A stretch of 64,000 nt of DNA, taken from positions 59,267,864-59,331,863 of the forward strand of contig CM064876.1 in NCBI GenBank assembly GCA_032719365.1. The letters run 5' to 3'. This document shows, one piece after another, positions 22,901-33,665 of the stretch; position 1 is the first letter of the stretch; each line of letters starts with the position of its first letter. A program made the position numbers and the translations under genes. The notes beneath the pieces were generated by a model. The model did not search any database. It saw only the letters and a program-made list of their open reading frames with translations, and was not told the origin of the DNA. The stretch is from Prinsepia uniflora (lineage: Eukaryota; Streptophyta; Magnoliopsida; Rosales; Rosaceae).

Positions 22901-24447
22901 CTATTACACACCTAGGGATGGTGTATCTTCCTTTGTTGGTGGAACTCCGGAAGGCGGGAGTTATTTTGGATACAGATGAGCATGGAGCTTTGTTGGCCAG
23001 CTTCTATGTACGACCTGTACTGATTGATCGGATCATCGAGGCATAACTTCAGGATCCGATACTCTGTATTTACAGGATTGAGGTCGATGCGGATGGAAGA
23101 GAGGATTTTACCATCCGGGATGATGGAGCACTTGTGAAGTTGGGCCGTTTGTGTGTACCTGCGGTGGCAGAGATACGGACCGAGATTCTTGAGGAGGCCC
23201 ATAGTTCGGCCTATGCTATGCATCCGGGAGGTACAAAGATGTACCGTACCCTCCGGAACCATTATTGGTGGCCAGGAATGAAGAAGGATATTGCTGAATT
23301 CGTGAGCAGATGCTTAACCTGTCAGCAGGTTAAGGCGGAACGGCAGAGACCGTATGAAGCTATGCAGCCACTTCCGATTCCCGAGTGGAAGTGGGATCAC
23401 ATCACCATGGACTTCGTCTTTAAGTTACCCAGGACTCAGAGTGGAGTCGACGGAGTATGGGTGATTGTGGATCGGCTAACCAAGTCAGCCCATTTTCTGC
23501 CAGTTCAGGAGACTTATAAACCTAACCGACTGGCTCAATTGTTCGTAAAGGAAATCATACGATTGCATGGTACGCCGGAATCGATCGTGTCCGATCGTGA
23601 TCCGCGTTTCACTTCCAGGTTCTGGCGGAGTTTACAAGCTACTTTGGGAAAAACCCTACGTTTCAGTACTGCGTTCCATCCACAGACCGATGGACAGTCT
23701 GAACGGACCATTCAGACCTTGGAAGACATGATGAGGTCTTGTGTACTACAGTTTCAGGACTCATGGGATACTCATATTCCGTTGATGGAATTCGCTTACA
23801 ACAACAGCTATCAGACAAGCATCGGGATGGCACCCTATGAGGCACTGTATGGTCGACAGTGCAGGACACCTATCTGCTGGATGGAGATAGGGGAGCGAGC
23901 GGCTGTAGGGCCAGAATTGATGGACTTAACCCTGGAAACTGTTCGTGTTATCAAGGAAAGATTGAAGGCGGCACAGGATCGCCAAAAGAGTTATGCCGAT
24001 CGACGGATTCGAGACTTGGAATTTGTAGTGGGAGATTTTGTCTTCCTGAAGTTATCTCCGTGGAAAGGGATTATCCGTTTTGGTCGACGGGGGAAACTGA
24101 GTCCGCGTTTTATCGGACCATATGAGATCGTGGAGAGGATCGGCAGGGTTGCATACAGATTGGCACTACCTCCAGAACTTTCTAGAGTTCACGATGTGTT
24201 TCACGTATCGATGCTGCGGAAGTACGTACATGATGCTTCCCATGTACTGGGGGAACAACCTATCGAACTCCGAGGGGATTTGAGCTTCGAGGAACAACTA
24301 GTGCAGATTTTGGATCGGAAAGACAAGGTACTACGTCGGAAGACGATTCCTCTCGTGAAGATTCTCTGGAGAAACCAGAATGTGGAAGAAGCTACATGGG
24401 AGCCTGAGGCTCAGATTCGAGAACAATTTCCTCACTTGTTTCTTTGA
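19996..24447 (+). pseudogene. Ty3/gypsy gag-pol polyprotein gene, broken by four stops
   Basis: One frame runs through the whole region without a frameshift but is cut by TAG (20374-20376), TGA (21652-21654), TAA (22570-22572) and TAA (23044-23046). Start is ATG 19996 or the next one, 20002 (MPPRRIPHTR). Domains in order: retrotransposon gag (about 20090-20560); basic, Gly/Arg-rich stretch; CCHC knuckle CFACREEGHYACDCP (20823-20867); protease, with DARATHSFIS where DSGA is usual, so the active-site triplet is altered; reverse transcriptase with FIDDILVYS (about 22110); RNase H with FSDAS (22551-22565), ELAAV and TDHQSLKYL; integrase with an HH-CC zinc finger, then MDFVF, SDRDPRF and QSERTIQTLED catalytic blocks; GPYEIVERIG (GPY/F module); and a chromodomain-like end with ATWEPE. 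Its products would copy and insert the element. It cannot now make a full polyprotein. Confidence 0.93.
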
Positions 24448-24468
24448 AATTTCGGGACGAAATTTCTT

Positions 24469-24480
24469 AAGGGGGAAGGT
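24469..24480 (+). promoter_or_regulatory. Polypurine tract of the Ty3 element
   Basis: AAGGGGGAAGGT lies directly before the 3' LTR start TGTAACACC at 24481 and 21 bases after the gag-pol stop. It is the usual primer site for plus-strand DNA synthesis. Confidence 0.85.
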
Positions 24481-27056
24481 TGTAACACCCCGGACATTCG
24501 AGGATTTTAATATTGTAATTTAATATATGAATTGACGTTTTTACCCTTGTGAATGGTATGGCCAAATTGTTGACTTTTTGATTGGTGGGTCAAATGGACT
24601 TTGACCAGTGACCGTGACGTAATCCGGGACGTCACGAGTTCATAGACAGGTGGCACGTCCAATTCGGACGATCAGGGAAAAAGTTATGACTATCGGAAGT
24701 TCAGGGGCATTACCGTAATTTGGACTTTAGGGGGGAAAATGTTGACTTTTCGTTCGGCAACTAATTTTCACATGACTCAAGGACCGTTAGGTAGGTCTCG
24801 ATGTCTTGATTCCGTAGACAGGCGGCACGCCGAAATCGGACTTCGTATGGCTGAGTTACGGGTCTAGAAAGTGAGGGGCATTTTGGTAATTATTTGAACC
24901 AGGGGCATTTTGGTCTTTTTGCCCTGGTTACTGTAGCAAACCGCGGGGACCATGGACAACACCACCATGTGCGGTGGTTCAGTGTGCAATTGTTTATGCA
25001 ATTGTGTGCTGGAAAGAATGGGCTGTCTATTGCTTTTGAACGTGAGATGAACCATCCACCTACACGATCAAATTGATTAAAGGGATTCGAAGCTTTTTAG
25101 GGGAACAAAATTCAGTGGACAGTGAGGCTTCCACGAGCCTCTGGGACGGCTTGAAATTGTTTAAAACTGATTATATAGTGTATGAGCTTCACTCCGGTGT
25201 TGAAAGGACTGAAAATAGGAGTGGAACCAGAGAGAAACCATTTCGGGAATTTTTGGAGAGAAATCGGGTTTTTGATTTCTGGTGATCGTTGGACCAAACC
25301 AAGGCCTGGTTTAGTCTTCTGGGAGTGTTTGGAACTCAACCACATCGAAATCGAAGGCCATTAGTCACGGGTGAGCTAGGACTGTGTCTGCCGTATTCAG
25401 AGAAATTTTAGAGGTTTGGACGACTACTTCCAGGTGAGTGTTGGTTCAATTGATTGTGTTTTCCAGTTCGTTTTGATACTATGGTGCTTACTGTAAGGTT
25501 AATTGGATTATGGTTTGGAAACCAGTGAGTTCTTGTGATTGACCCGTTTGGATGATCACGGGTCGAATGACCATTTAAGGATTTGATTTGACTAATTAGG
25601 GTCTCAGAACTTAAATTGGAAGAATAATAAACATGTTAGGATCATAAATGAAGGAAATTGATTAAGGATTGGGGGTTGATTAACCGGGTCGAGCCGCAAG
25701 TGGCAGACCCGTATTACAGACAAACGGGTGAAGGTGGTGACACTGTAGCTACAGTGTCAGGCGCGTGATTTTCACGCGCAGCCACTTTGGGTGGCGCGTG
25801 AGGGCGCGTTAGACCTTATCTCCGATCAAGATCAACATGACTTTTGTTCCTCTCATCATTCTGAACATTTTTGGTGAATTAACCATGTTGATCTGAGATA
25901 GTTTTGATGGGTCAGTTTAGGGCCGGTTGTCTCGGGAAACGTGTTGGACGGTTTCCCCGAGCCGGTTTCTGTTTCGGGTTATTTGGATAAATGTTTAAGA
26001 CTTGTTGTGACCCTTACGTATGATTTGGACTGACAGGAATTGTACGATAATCCCGGTACAAGTTCGTACACACAGTTTCACCGCGGGATCGTACTGTGAG
26101 TGGGCCCGATTTCATTAAACCCTTGCATGCTTAAATGTTTTCTGATTTACTTATATGTTCACATGCTGGAATTGATAAATGGTTTTGATGATATTGAAAT
26201 TTCGGTTATGGCACGTTTCACGGTATTTGGGCATGAGACCCGTTTGATGAAACGTAACGATCGGTTCGGATTTTACCTAGGTATACATATATGTTTTGCA
26301 TGTGGATATCAATAAAATGTATTTGGTACTCCACTGTATAGATCCTTCCATATCATATTGTCTCCTCCGGATAAGGTACCCCGGAGAGATCACGGACGTC
26401 TAGGACGTCCAGCGTCTATGACGCTAAGCATCGGGGATGCTGTAACCGAACAGGGTCTGGGGATTGAACTCGGAATTGAGACCCGAGTGGCACACGTAGC
26501 CTTGTGATTGTGACCTTATTGGACGTCAGGGACGTCAGACATCAGGGATGTCGGGATTGGAGTGTATAGTGCAGTGGCTAAAATTATGTTTATGGTTTTA
26601 TTATATGCCTTATGGTTTATATTATATGATTGATGGTTTTAAATTCGGTTGCATGCATGTTTGGAAAACGGAGGGGTAAATTGTATGTTTTACTTATCAA
26701 ATGATTTTATAAACTTGAGTTTCGGTCCACTCACCCTTAATTTCTTGGTAACCCCTCCAGGTCGTGCTAATGAGGTAGAAGAGGAACCTGAGGCTGAGGC
26801 ATAGATCCACTTCTGTGTACCTGAACCCCTGTTGGGTGGTGTACCCGCAGGTTTATGTTAGAGTCGTGCTCGCAACTTGTAGTTTGGATTTCATCCCTTG
26901 TCTGACATCTGTTTAATGGGATTTGATGTATAACTTTAATTTGGTTATTTATGCATTTGATTGTTTGAGGTTAAAATTGGTATGTATTTCGGGTGTCAGA
27001 CAGGAGCAGGGCACGTCCCCATGTGGTCCCAGAGAGGATCGGGGCGGGTCCTGTCA
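24481..27056 (+). mobile_element. 3' LTR of the Ty3/gypsy element
   Basis: It is 2576 bp, TGTAACACC to CCTGTCA, and is the more complete copy. It keeps a 33-bp segment starting GTGAGTGTTGG and ending TTTTCCAG (25434-25466), which has GT..AG borders and a perfect CAG/GTGAGT donor consensus. It also keeps a GC-rich stretch (about 25763-25812) with CGCGTGA..TCACGCG self-complementarity. GTGAGTGGGC lies at 26096-26105, GTCCACTCAC at 26725-26734 and CCCCTCCAG/GT at 26752-26762. A 51-bp tandem duplication overlaps its last 7 bp. Confidence 0.92.
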
Positions 27057-27150
27057 AGTGTTGTTGGATGTTAATAAGTGATGTCCATTTGCATTTGGGA
27101 CCTGTCAAGTGTTGTTGGATGTTAATAAGTGATGTCCATTATCACGATGA
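27050..27150. repeat. 51-bp tandem duplication across the LTR/host junction
   Basis: The segment from CCTGTCAAGTGTTG (27050) to GCATTTGGGA (27100) is followed directly by a second copy of its first 40 or so bases (27101-27140). Each copy contains the last 7 LTR bases, the target duplication and about 30 bases of CACTA transposase sequence. It must have formed after the Ty3 insertion. Confidence 0.85.
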
Positions 27151-28040
27151 ACAAAATTTTACTACATTGACATCTTCAGTTAATGGGACCTGTCGAGATC
27201 ATAGTGATTTCGATAATCGGTGTGATAATGATCAATTTGTTGAGATATTAACCGACATTTTTCCTCATGCATATGATGATATGGATGATGATGCCCTTAG
27301 GTCTCAACCCGAAGAGTTAGATCTCCATTACAAGAAGTTGTTGAAAGAAGCTCAGTGTGAATTATACCCTGGTTGTAAATCCTTTTCGGTTCAAGGATCG
27401 GTTGTGGAATTGTTTTACGGTGAATTCGAGAAACTCGACAAATGTCCTGTGTGCAATAAGCATAGGTTTAGAAAGAATAAGATTCTGAATAAGGTGTTAT
27501 GCTATTTTCCACTGAAACCAAGATTACAAAGATTCTTCATGTCATCTCACACAGCTCGTGATATGAGGTGGCACAAAGATGAACACACTGATGATGATTC
27601 ACTAAGGCATCCAGCCGATGGAGATGCTTGGAAGGAATTTGATAATATGTATCCTGTTTTTGCATCGGTTGGAAGAAATCTCAGATTAGGACTTGCTATT
27701 GAATGTTTTAATCCTTTTGGATGATTTGCAAGACCCTATAACACTTGGATGATAGTTGTCGTTCCGTATAACTTGCCTATTTCTAGATGCATGAAGAAAG
27801 AATTCACAATTCTTAGTACTTTGATATCGGGGCCCAAATCACCGAGTAAATCCAACGAAATTTATTTGCGGTCGTTGATTGATGAGCTTGTGGATTTATG
27901 GGAAAATCGTGTTCAAATCAATGACAAGTGCAGTGGAGAAATGTCCACTCTACGACCAGACGTAATATAGACAATTAATGATTTACCTGTTTACGGGATG
28001 CTGGCGGGATGTAGCACCAAGAACTATCTTTTTTATCCGA
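27057..28040 (+). pseudogene. CACTA element A transposase (TNP2/Transposase_21 type), broken
   Basis: This is the continuation of the transposase frame interrupted at 15630. It has the acidic NRCDNDQFVEILTDIFPH segment, CPVCNKHRFRKNK (zinc-binding, about 27442-27483), FFMSSHTARDMRWHKDE, SLRHPADGDAWKEFD and CMKKEFTILSTLISGPKSP (about 27787-27845), all typical of the Transposase_21 domain of plant CACTA TNP2 proteins. A stop at about 27722 and another at 27968 break it. About 55-60 codons between the acidic segment and the CPVC motif, present in the copies at 53.2 kb and 63.2 kb, are missing. It ends abruptly at 28040, where an LTR starts. The protein would bind CACTA ends and cut the element out. 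Confidence 0.85.
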
Positions 28041-30100
28041 TGTAACAACCCGAACTTTCGTTAATTATAATTTCAGAATTTTAATTATGAATTAACTATT
28101 TTGCCCCTGAAAAGGTAAATTTTTTGACTTTTGACCCGAGACACTTTTTGTACTTTGGCCAAGGTTCGTTACATAGATCGGGACGTCACGAGTCCGTAGA
28201 CATACGACACGTCGAAATCGGACGTTCGACAGGAAAGTTACGGATCACGGAAACAAATCAGAACTATTCACACTTCGGGTCATCCGACCCAATAACCCGA
28301 CCCGATTGTAAACCCCTCATTTTCCATTCTTTTCTAGTTCTTTTTCGCTCAATCTTCTCTATACTAACTCAGGAAAGGATCTACATATTAAAAAATAAAG
28401 AAACTTACCTCCAAAATCTTTGTTCGATTCCACCATGTGTGGCCACCGTCGTACTTCCCTGCCTGGACAATTCCGATGCCCAATTCGTCGTGTCACTCAC
28501 TCTTTAGAGTTGCATGGACGTGTAGAGTTAGTTACAAGGCTTGATTTCAAGCTTCCAAGATTAAAACATAACTCTACTTCACGCCCAAGATTATGGTTTC
28601 TCGGGTTCACTATTTCTTCACCAACCTTCTCCCTCGTTTTCTCCTATTTTCCTCTCATTCTTCCTTCCTTCCACACCTTTGGCATGTGTGGGCACATGAG
28701 ACACTACCTAGGCAATTCCCCTCATGTTCTAGACGATACGAGTCTAAAGGTACAGTTTTCGAGATAATTGTTTATCGTCTCGAGGTGCTTCGATTATTCG
28801 AAGGTCTAGGAATTATTTTTAATTCGTTTAAAAATTCCGAGTAATTGATGGATTAAAGTATGCGCTCATTGAGATGATTAGTGACCTTAATACACGATTT
28901 ATGGTAGGAGGTGACATTTTTTAGATTTTATGGAAATGCGTGCAATTCGGTACTCGATTGTGTATACGGTACGAGTGACTGGACGTTTATTTTTATTAAA
29001 ATATTATGCATGCATAATTACATGTTTTAAATGTTTTTCTAATTGCTTTTTGTGATGTTTTATTGATTTTATTTTTATATGATTTTCGGTGATTTTATAT
29101 TTAATTACTATTTTATTGCATGTTTTACGAGATTTTCTTTAAATTTTGTTTTTGTATTTCATTTAACTTGTAAATTTGGATTGAAGTATGGTTTTTGACA
29201 TGAGATATTGTGGTGTTGGATTATTGATGATTTTCATAAGATTTTTGGATGGATTTACGGAGGTTATTTTGATGGCATGTTTTATGAGGTTGTGTTTGAG
29301 TTTTGTTTACGGCTTTAACCTGGTTTCGAGGTTCAAATTTGACTTATGAAAGTGAGCTGTGATACGCGTATGTGAATTCTTGATATCCATGTTGTGTGAA
29401 ATGTTGTGATGCTTGGGGAAAACTCTCCTCGAGATCAAGATCCTGAGACTGGCTTAGTGCCGACTTAGACATCAAGCCGGTCTCAAGATCCTGAGTTAGT
29501 TCTCACTCAGACATCGAGTTGGGCTCTCGATCCTGTTCGAATAAGGATTACACTCGGGCGTCGAGCTGGGCTCCAGATCCAGGGTGGCTGAGATACTAGT
29601 AGTGCATTAGATGATGACTGATATTGTGCATCGAGGATAGGTTGGCGGTGTGTGGATTTTTGTGATGTTTGATGTGACTTGGTTATGTGCGATTACTATG
29701 CTGGCTTTGATTTGACCATTCTAGTGATTAACATATGCTACTTGTTTTATTTACGTTTTCAGATCTTTCGAGTTCATGAGTTTTGTGTTTTCCTTTAATC
29801 AGAATGTAATGGTTTCGTATGCATGCATAGTTTTAGAAAAAGGAGGGTGAACGGCGTATGTTTTCAAACTATGTTTTTAAAATAGTTCCTTTTGTCCGCT
29901 CACACGGTATTCGTGGTTTTTGTAACCTTCTAGGACCATTGCACAGATTTCAGGTCTGAATGAGAGGTAGAGGCATGCATGTTGAGTACGAACATCCCTT
30001 GTCTGATAAGTGGTAGGGGCAATTTTGACATTTTGAGTTGCTTGTCAAACGGGAGTAGGATCGGTCCAGGTTTTTTGGAATTTAGGGATGGGTTCTGTCA
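28041..30100 (+). mobile_element. LTR of a related subfamily, plus orientation
   Basis: It starts TGTAACAACCCGAACTTTCG and ends GGGATGGGTTCTGTCA. At 2060 bp it is shorter than the 2.8-kb family but has the same order of parts: GTGACTGGAC (28975-28984), ATGCATGCAT (about 29012), a hairpin-rich block with GATCCTGAG..TCGATCC words (29400-29580), ATGCATGCAT (about 29819), GTCCGCTCAC (29894-29903) and CCTTCTAG (AG at 29932-29933). Flanks TCCGA and TTCAA do not match well. The transposase on the left does not continue on the right, so one side has been rearranged. Confidence 0.75.
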
Positions 30101-30509
30101 TTCAATGTTCTTGACTCCAAATCAATCTTAGGAACTCAATTTAGATCTTGGATAATTTGCTTGCACACTTAGAGGCTTCAAACACTTCACACAATCAATT
30201 TACAATTTTTCAAACTTTTAGGTTTCCTTATCTTCTGTCTCACTCACAGGCTCATCCTTCTTCTCACTTTCTCCTCTTTATTTTTTCCTCCTATTCTCTC
30301 TGATTTTTCTCTCTTCCTTCCATTTCTCAGTTTGGTCATGGGTTTTTGGTGTTGAAACATAGAATATGCACACATAAAACCCACAAACACAAATATCTAC
30401 TGTGCAAAGACGGTGCACAAAGAGAGAGGGAAAGTGATAAGGGCAGTTGTCACCATCCCATGAACTCAACAAAATATCTCCTCTTGGGAAATTAGAAAAA
30501 TCCACCTAG
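30101..30509 (-). mobile_element. Left half of an LTR-derived repeat split by a solo LTR
   Basis: The stretch from about 30340 matches 35800-35960 (shared words include GGTGCACAAAGAGAGAGGGA and CACCATCCCATGAA). It continues at 33330 after the solo LTR. The part before 30340 has no recognised match; it is rich in TTTCTC/CTTCCT pyrimidine runs and holds no gene. Confidence 0.55.
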
Positions 30510-32264
30510 TGTAACGACCCGTCCCAAATTTTGAGATTAGATTAGTGACTAATCACGATTAGTGAGGTTAATCAGTGATTAGTTGGGCGAAATCGGACGA
30601 ACGATGCAAAATGACCGTTTTGCCCCTAACCGTGGGTAAAACGTTGAATTTTCGCTCGGGCGGTCAAATGGACTTTGACCGATGACCGTGACGAATTTTG
30701 GGACGTCATGAGTTCATAGACAGGTGGCACGTACGATTCTGACATTCGAGGAAAAATTTATGACGTTCGGAAGTTCAAGGGTATTTTGGTAATTATGGTT
30801 AAGAGGGGCAAATGTTGACTTTTGGATCAGGAGGTCCGATGGTCGAGGACCGTTACGTAGATCGGGACGATACGAATCCATAGATAGGCGACACATCGAA
30901 ATCGAACGTCGGACGAAGAAGTTATGGTCATGGGAGCGAAATAAAAAATTTACGGCTCAGGATTCGAATATAATATTAATTTAATTGGATTGGGCAGATA
31001 TTTTTCTGAGGGGCCTTGGATGAGTGACAAGTGTCACTCATTCCATTGGTTGGTGACCCTAAAATGTGGATCTTGATTCTAATTGGTGACTTTTGGATTA
31101 TTTAATTAATTAATTTCTTTAAAAGAAAACTCTCTCCTCCCTCTCTCTCCCCGCGGGCTCTCTCTCATTTTGTCTCTAAAGAGCATGACACAAACACACC
31201 CCACAACTCCTCCAAACCTCGTTCATTTGTGATGGTGTAAACATGAAAGTGGGTGAGGGAGGTGAGACAATAAGGTTGGTGGCCACGGCTTGCGCCGCCG
31301 TGGACGGTGGCCAGAGAAACCATGGAAGGTAAGGTTTGGTTTTCAAAGTTAGAAGTTGAGGGTTAGGTGATTGTGGAGTGATTTTGTTGATGGAAATGTA
31401 CTTGAGGTGTTGCTAGGGATCTTCTGAGCTTGGAATGGTGGCTGGTGGGTGGTCGGAGACGAGAAAACCGGCGAGGCTTGGATGACAGGTTAAATCATCA
31501 AACTTGAAGGTATGGTTTTTAGGTTTAGCCTTCTTATTTTGAATCCCTAGATCGATTGGAAATAGTTAGAGGATGGTTTAGGAGGAATTTGGGGTGAAAA
31601 CGGGTTGAAGAAAGCGTTAGAATGGACCAAACCGAACCGGCTGGACCGGTCTGCCGCAGGTCAGGGACGATTAACAGTACCCGGCGCGTGGGTTTCACAC
31701 GCAGGGTGTTCTAGCTGCGCTTGGGGGCGCGTGTAAGGCCTTTTGGGGAAACTTACCAACACGTAAAATAATCTATTCGATGTAACGAACATTTTGGCAC
31801 TGGTTTCGTGTCAATCGGACATCGTTTCGATATGTTTCGGGGTGTCCGAAGGTTAAAGATCGAGTTTAAAAATAGTTAAAATTTGGGAAAATTGTGGGGC
31901 TTGAATAGGAGGTTAATGAAGAGGTTAGTGACCCTCTTGATTGATTTGGACAGGTTTGGAAGTACCGGTGATAGTGGTGAGGCCCGGGAAGGCCTATGGC
32001 ATGCGTATCGAGGCGCATCGTTGGACGGTCTGTGAGTGGACTTTGATTTTATAAATCTTATGCATGCATAAATGTTTTATATGGATTATGATTGTGATTA
32101 TATGATGTTGATTTGAATATTGGTGAATTATATTGTTTTACGCATTTCGAGGCGATTTACGTGTTTGCATGTAAATCGAGGTTTCCGATTTTACTCTGAT
32201 TATCCGTATTTATGGTTTTGGAAATAGTTGAATGAAATGGTTTTGAAATTGGAAAGATAAACTC

Positions 32265-32428
32265 GGGCATGAGGCCCAATTGTTTTGGAAACCTCGGACT
32301 TGGAGTCCAATTGAGTTACGTAATCGGGCCGGGGGCCCAATTTCTTTATAAAATCGGGCCAGGGGCCTAGTTGATTTATGAAATCGGGCCGCGGGCCCAG
32401 TTGGTTTATGAAATCGGGCATGAGGCCC
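32265..32428. repeat. 30-bp tandem mini-hairpin array in the solo LTR
   Basis: Six hairpins start at 32265, 32296, 32326, 32356, 32386 and 32416: GGGCATGAGGCCC, GGACTTGGAGTCC, GGGCCGGGGGCCC, GGGCCAGGGGCCT, GGGCCGCGGGCCC and GGGCATGAGGCCC. The spacer is an AATT(G)..TTTATGAAATC-like sequence. The stem changes on both arms in unit 2; only unit 4 has a broken end pair. Confidence 0.85.
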
Positions 32429-33254
32429 AATTGGTTTATAAATTTGATTTCAGGTCAGGGACACTAAATGGATGTGAATAAATGGTTTTGGATTTGATAA
32501 ATCAGATGTTTGGACTTGTGATGGTTTTATGGAAATTCCGGGCAGGGCCCTTGAGATGTTTTGAAATGATTTGAGAAACTATTTTCCATAAAGCATCTTG
32601 ATACGACGATATGTGATGGTATCCTCCAAGTGTCTGGGACACTGGGGAAGTCACGGTGTATTGCCTGCGAGGGGTCATTATAGGGAGCTACCGGACTGTA
32701 TGATGACTCAGAAGTAGGAATGCTATGATTGGACGTCTGGGTCGTCAGACATCTGGGATGTCAGAGATATTGACCCGGTGAGACCCCAGGTAGCACGCGT
32801 TGCTTTATACCGTGAGATATGGCATCTGGGACCCTAGGCATCTGCGATGCCCATGATGGTTTAAACATGTTCTCTTGAATGATATTTATGGTTATGGTTT
32901 TGGGCGGTAGCCCACTTGGAATTGAAATTTGGTTTTACAGTTTTGGGCGGAGTTCCCACATTTGGTTTTGAGTCATGGTTTCTGGGCTAAGGCCCTAACT
33001 GTTGTTTTTAGTAAATAGTTTACTTACTGGTTTTGATGCATGCATACGTTTTAATGAAGGGCATAAATATCTTTTTGAAATGTGTTTTATGAACTTATTT
33101 ATTTTCGTCCACTCATAGCTTTTGGTTGTTTTCAATGCCCTTCAGGTTGATCATAGATGCGACTGCAGCAGAGACTGGGATATTGCATGCCTCCTCCATC
33201 GATCCTTGCGCACTCTAGAAGCTCGTGGGGGGCAGTGGCTTTAGGTTATCCCTT

Positions 33255-33276
33255 GTCTGACACTTCGTGTCAGACG
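33255..33276. repeat. Conserved LTR-end hairpin (GTCTGACAC stem)
   Basis: GTCTGACAC and GTGTCAGAC form a perfect 9-bp stem around a 3- to 4-base loop, followed by GGGAGCA. The same stem with a short loop occurs in the minus LTR near 12046-12066. Related arms with larger gaps occur near 1863/1903, 10190, 19733/19829, 26898/26995 and 46313. Its place, 50-200 bases before the LTR end, is constant. Confidence 0.7.
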
Positions 33277-33329
33277 GGAGCATGACACATCCCACGGTAG
33301 TCCCGGGGGGATTGGGATGGGTCGTGTCA

Positions 33330-33571
33330 CCTACTGTCAAAATTACCAAAATACCATTGGGTAATTTTAGACCCATAAAAAATCGATCCAATCTCCGATT
33401 TCGACATACCACTTTTCTACGGACTCGGGACTCCAGGATCTACATAATTGTCCTCGTGAAAAGATTCAAGAAGGACCCTGGAGTAAATAGTCAACTTTGA
33501 CCCCTTAGGGCAAAATCATCAATTTTATTTTTAGTCCGAAATTACTTTTTCCTATTATCTGGGTCATCACA
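33330..33571 (-). mobile_element. Right half of the split LTR-derived repeat
   Basis: This continues the repeat left at 30509 and matches 35966-36192, including AAAATACCATTGGGTAATTT and TAGTCAACTTTGA. It ends GGGTCATCACA, the counterpart of an LTR start on the minus strand. There is no gene. Confidence 0.6.
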
Positions 33572-33665
33572 CCACATCCCTCTCTTAGTTGGTATTTCAT
33601 TATCTTGGATGTCTTTAAAGACTTTTAGATGTGCTTGTTACCCTTATCCGTCTGGCTCGGAAAAG
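33572..33665 (+). pseudogene. Copia integrase fragment (duplicate copy)
   Basis: It begins CCACATCCCTCTC and matches 36193-36320 with many changes. Its frame resembles the integrase region of Ty1/copia elements (a stretch before and at FGCxCxPY). It is only about 30 codons long, with breaks, and is recognised mainly through the better copy at 36193. Confidence 0.5.

Larger units (their letters stand above)
15631..27056 (+). mobile_element. Complete Ty3/gypsy element (chromovirus-like), inserted in a CACTA transposase gene
   Basis: It has two LTRs (15631-19888 and 24481-27056), a tRNA-Met primer site (19892-19903), one gag-pol frame (19996-24447), a polypurine tract just before 24481, and a perfect 5-bp target duplication AGTGT. 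Domain order is gag, zinc knuckle, protease, reverse transcriptase, RNase H, integrase and a chromodomain-like tail. This order marks Ty3/gypsy, and the long LTRs with a chromo-like C-terminus suggest the Tekay/Del chromovirus lineage (inference). The LTRs remain very alike, apart from a 1.75-kb insertion and two short deletions in the 5' copy, so the insertion is fairly recent. Four in-frame stops make it non-autonomous now. Confidence 0.92.
30510..33329 (+). mobile_element. Solo LTR, 2.8-kb family
   Basis: It starts TGTAACGACCCGTCCC and ends GGGATGGGTCGTGTCA (2820 bp), with flanks CCTAG (30505-30509) and CCTAC (33330-33334). The repeat it interrupts continues across it. It carries a GC-rich GTGG..CCAC fold near 31284-31325, a donor-like GAAGGTAAGG near 31327, GTGAGTGGAC (32032-32041), ATGCATGCAT (about 32060), a 30-bp hairpin array (32265-32428), a second hairpin group (32715-32860), GATGCATGCAT (about 33033), GTCCACTCAT (33107-33116), CCCTTCAG/GT (AG at 33144-33145), and a 9-bp-stem hairpin GTCTGACAC/GTGTCAGAC (about 33255-33276). 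Confidence 0.85.

Noticed and set aside
28124..28844. Plus-strand frames of 83-127 codons as a host gene
   Set aside because: They fall within the first 800 bases of the LTR starting at 28041 and correspond to non-coding leader sequence in related LTRs.
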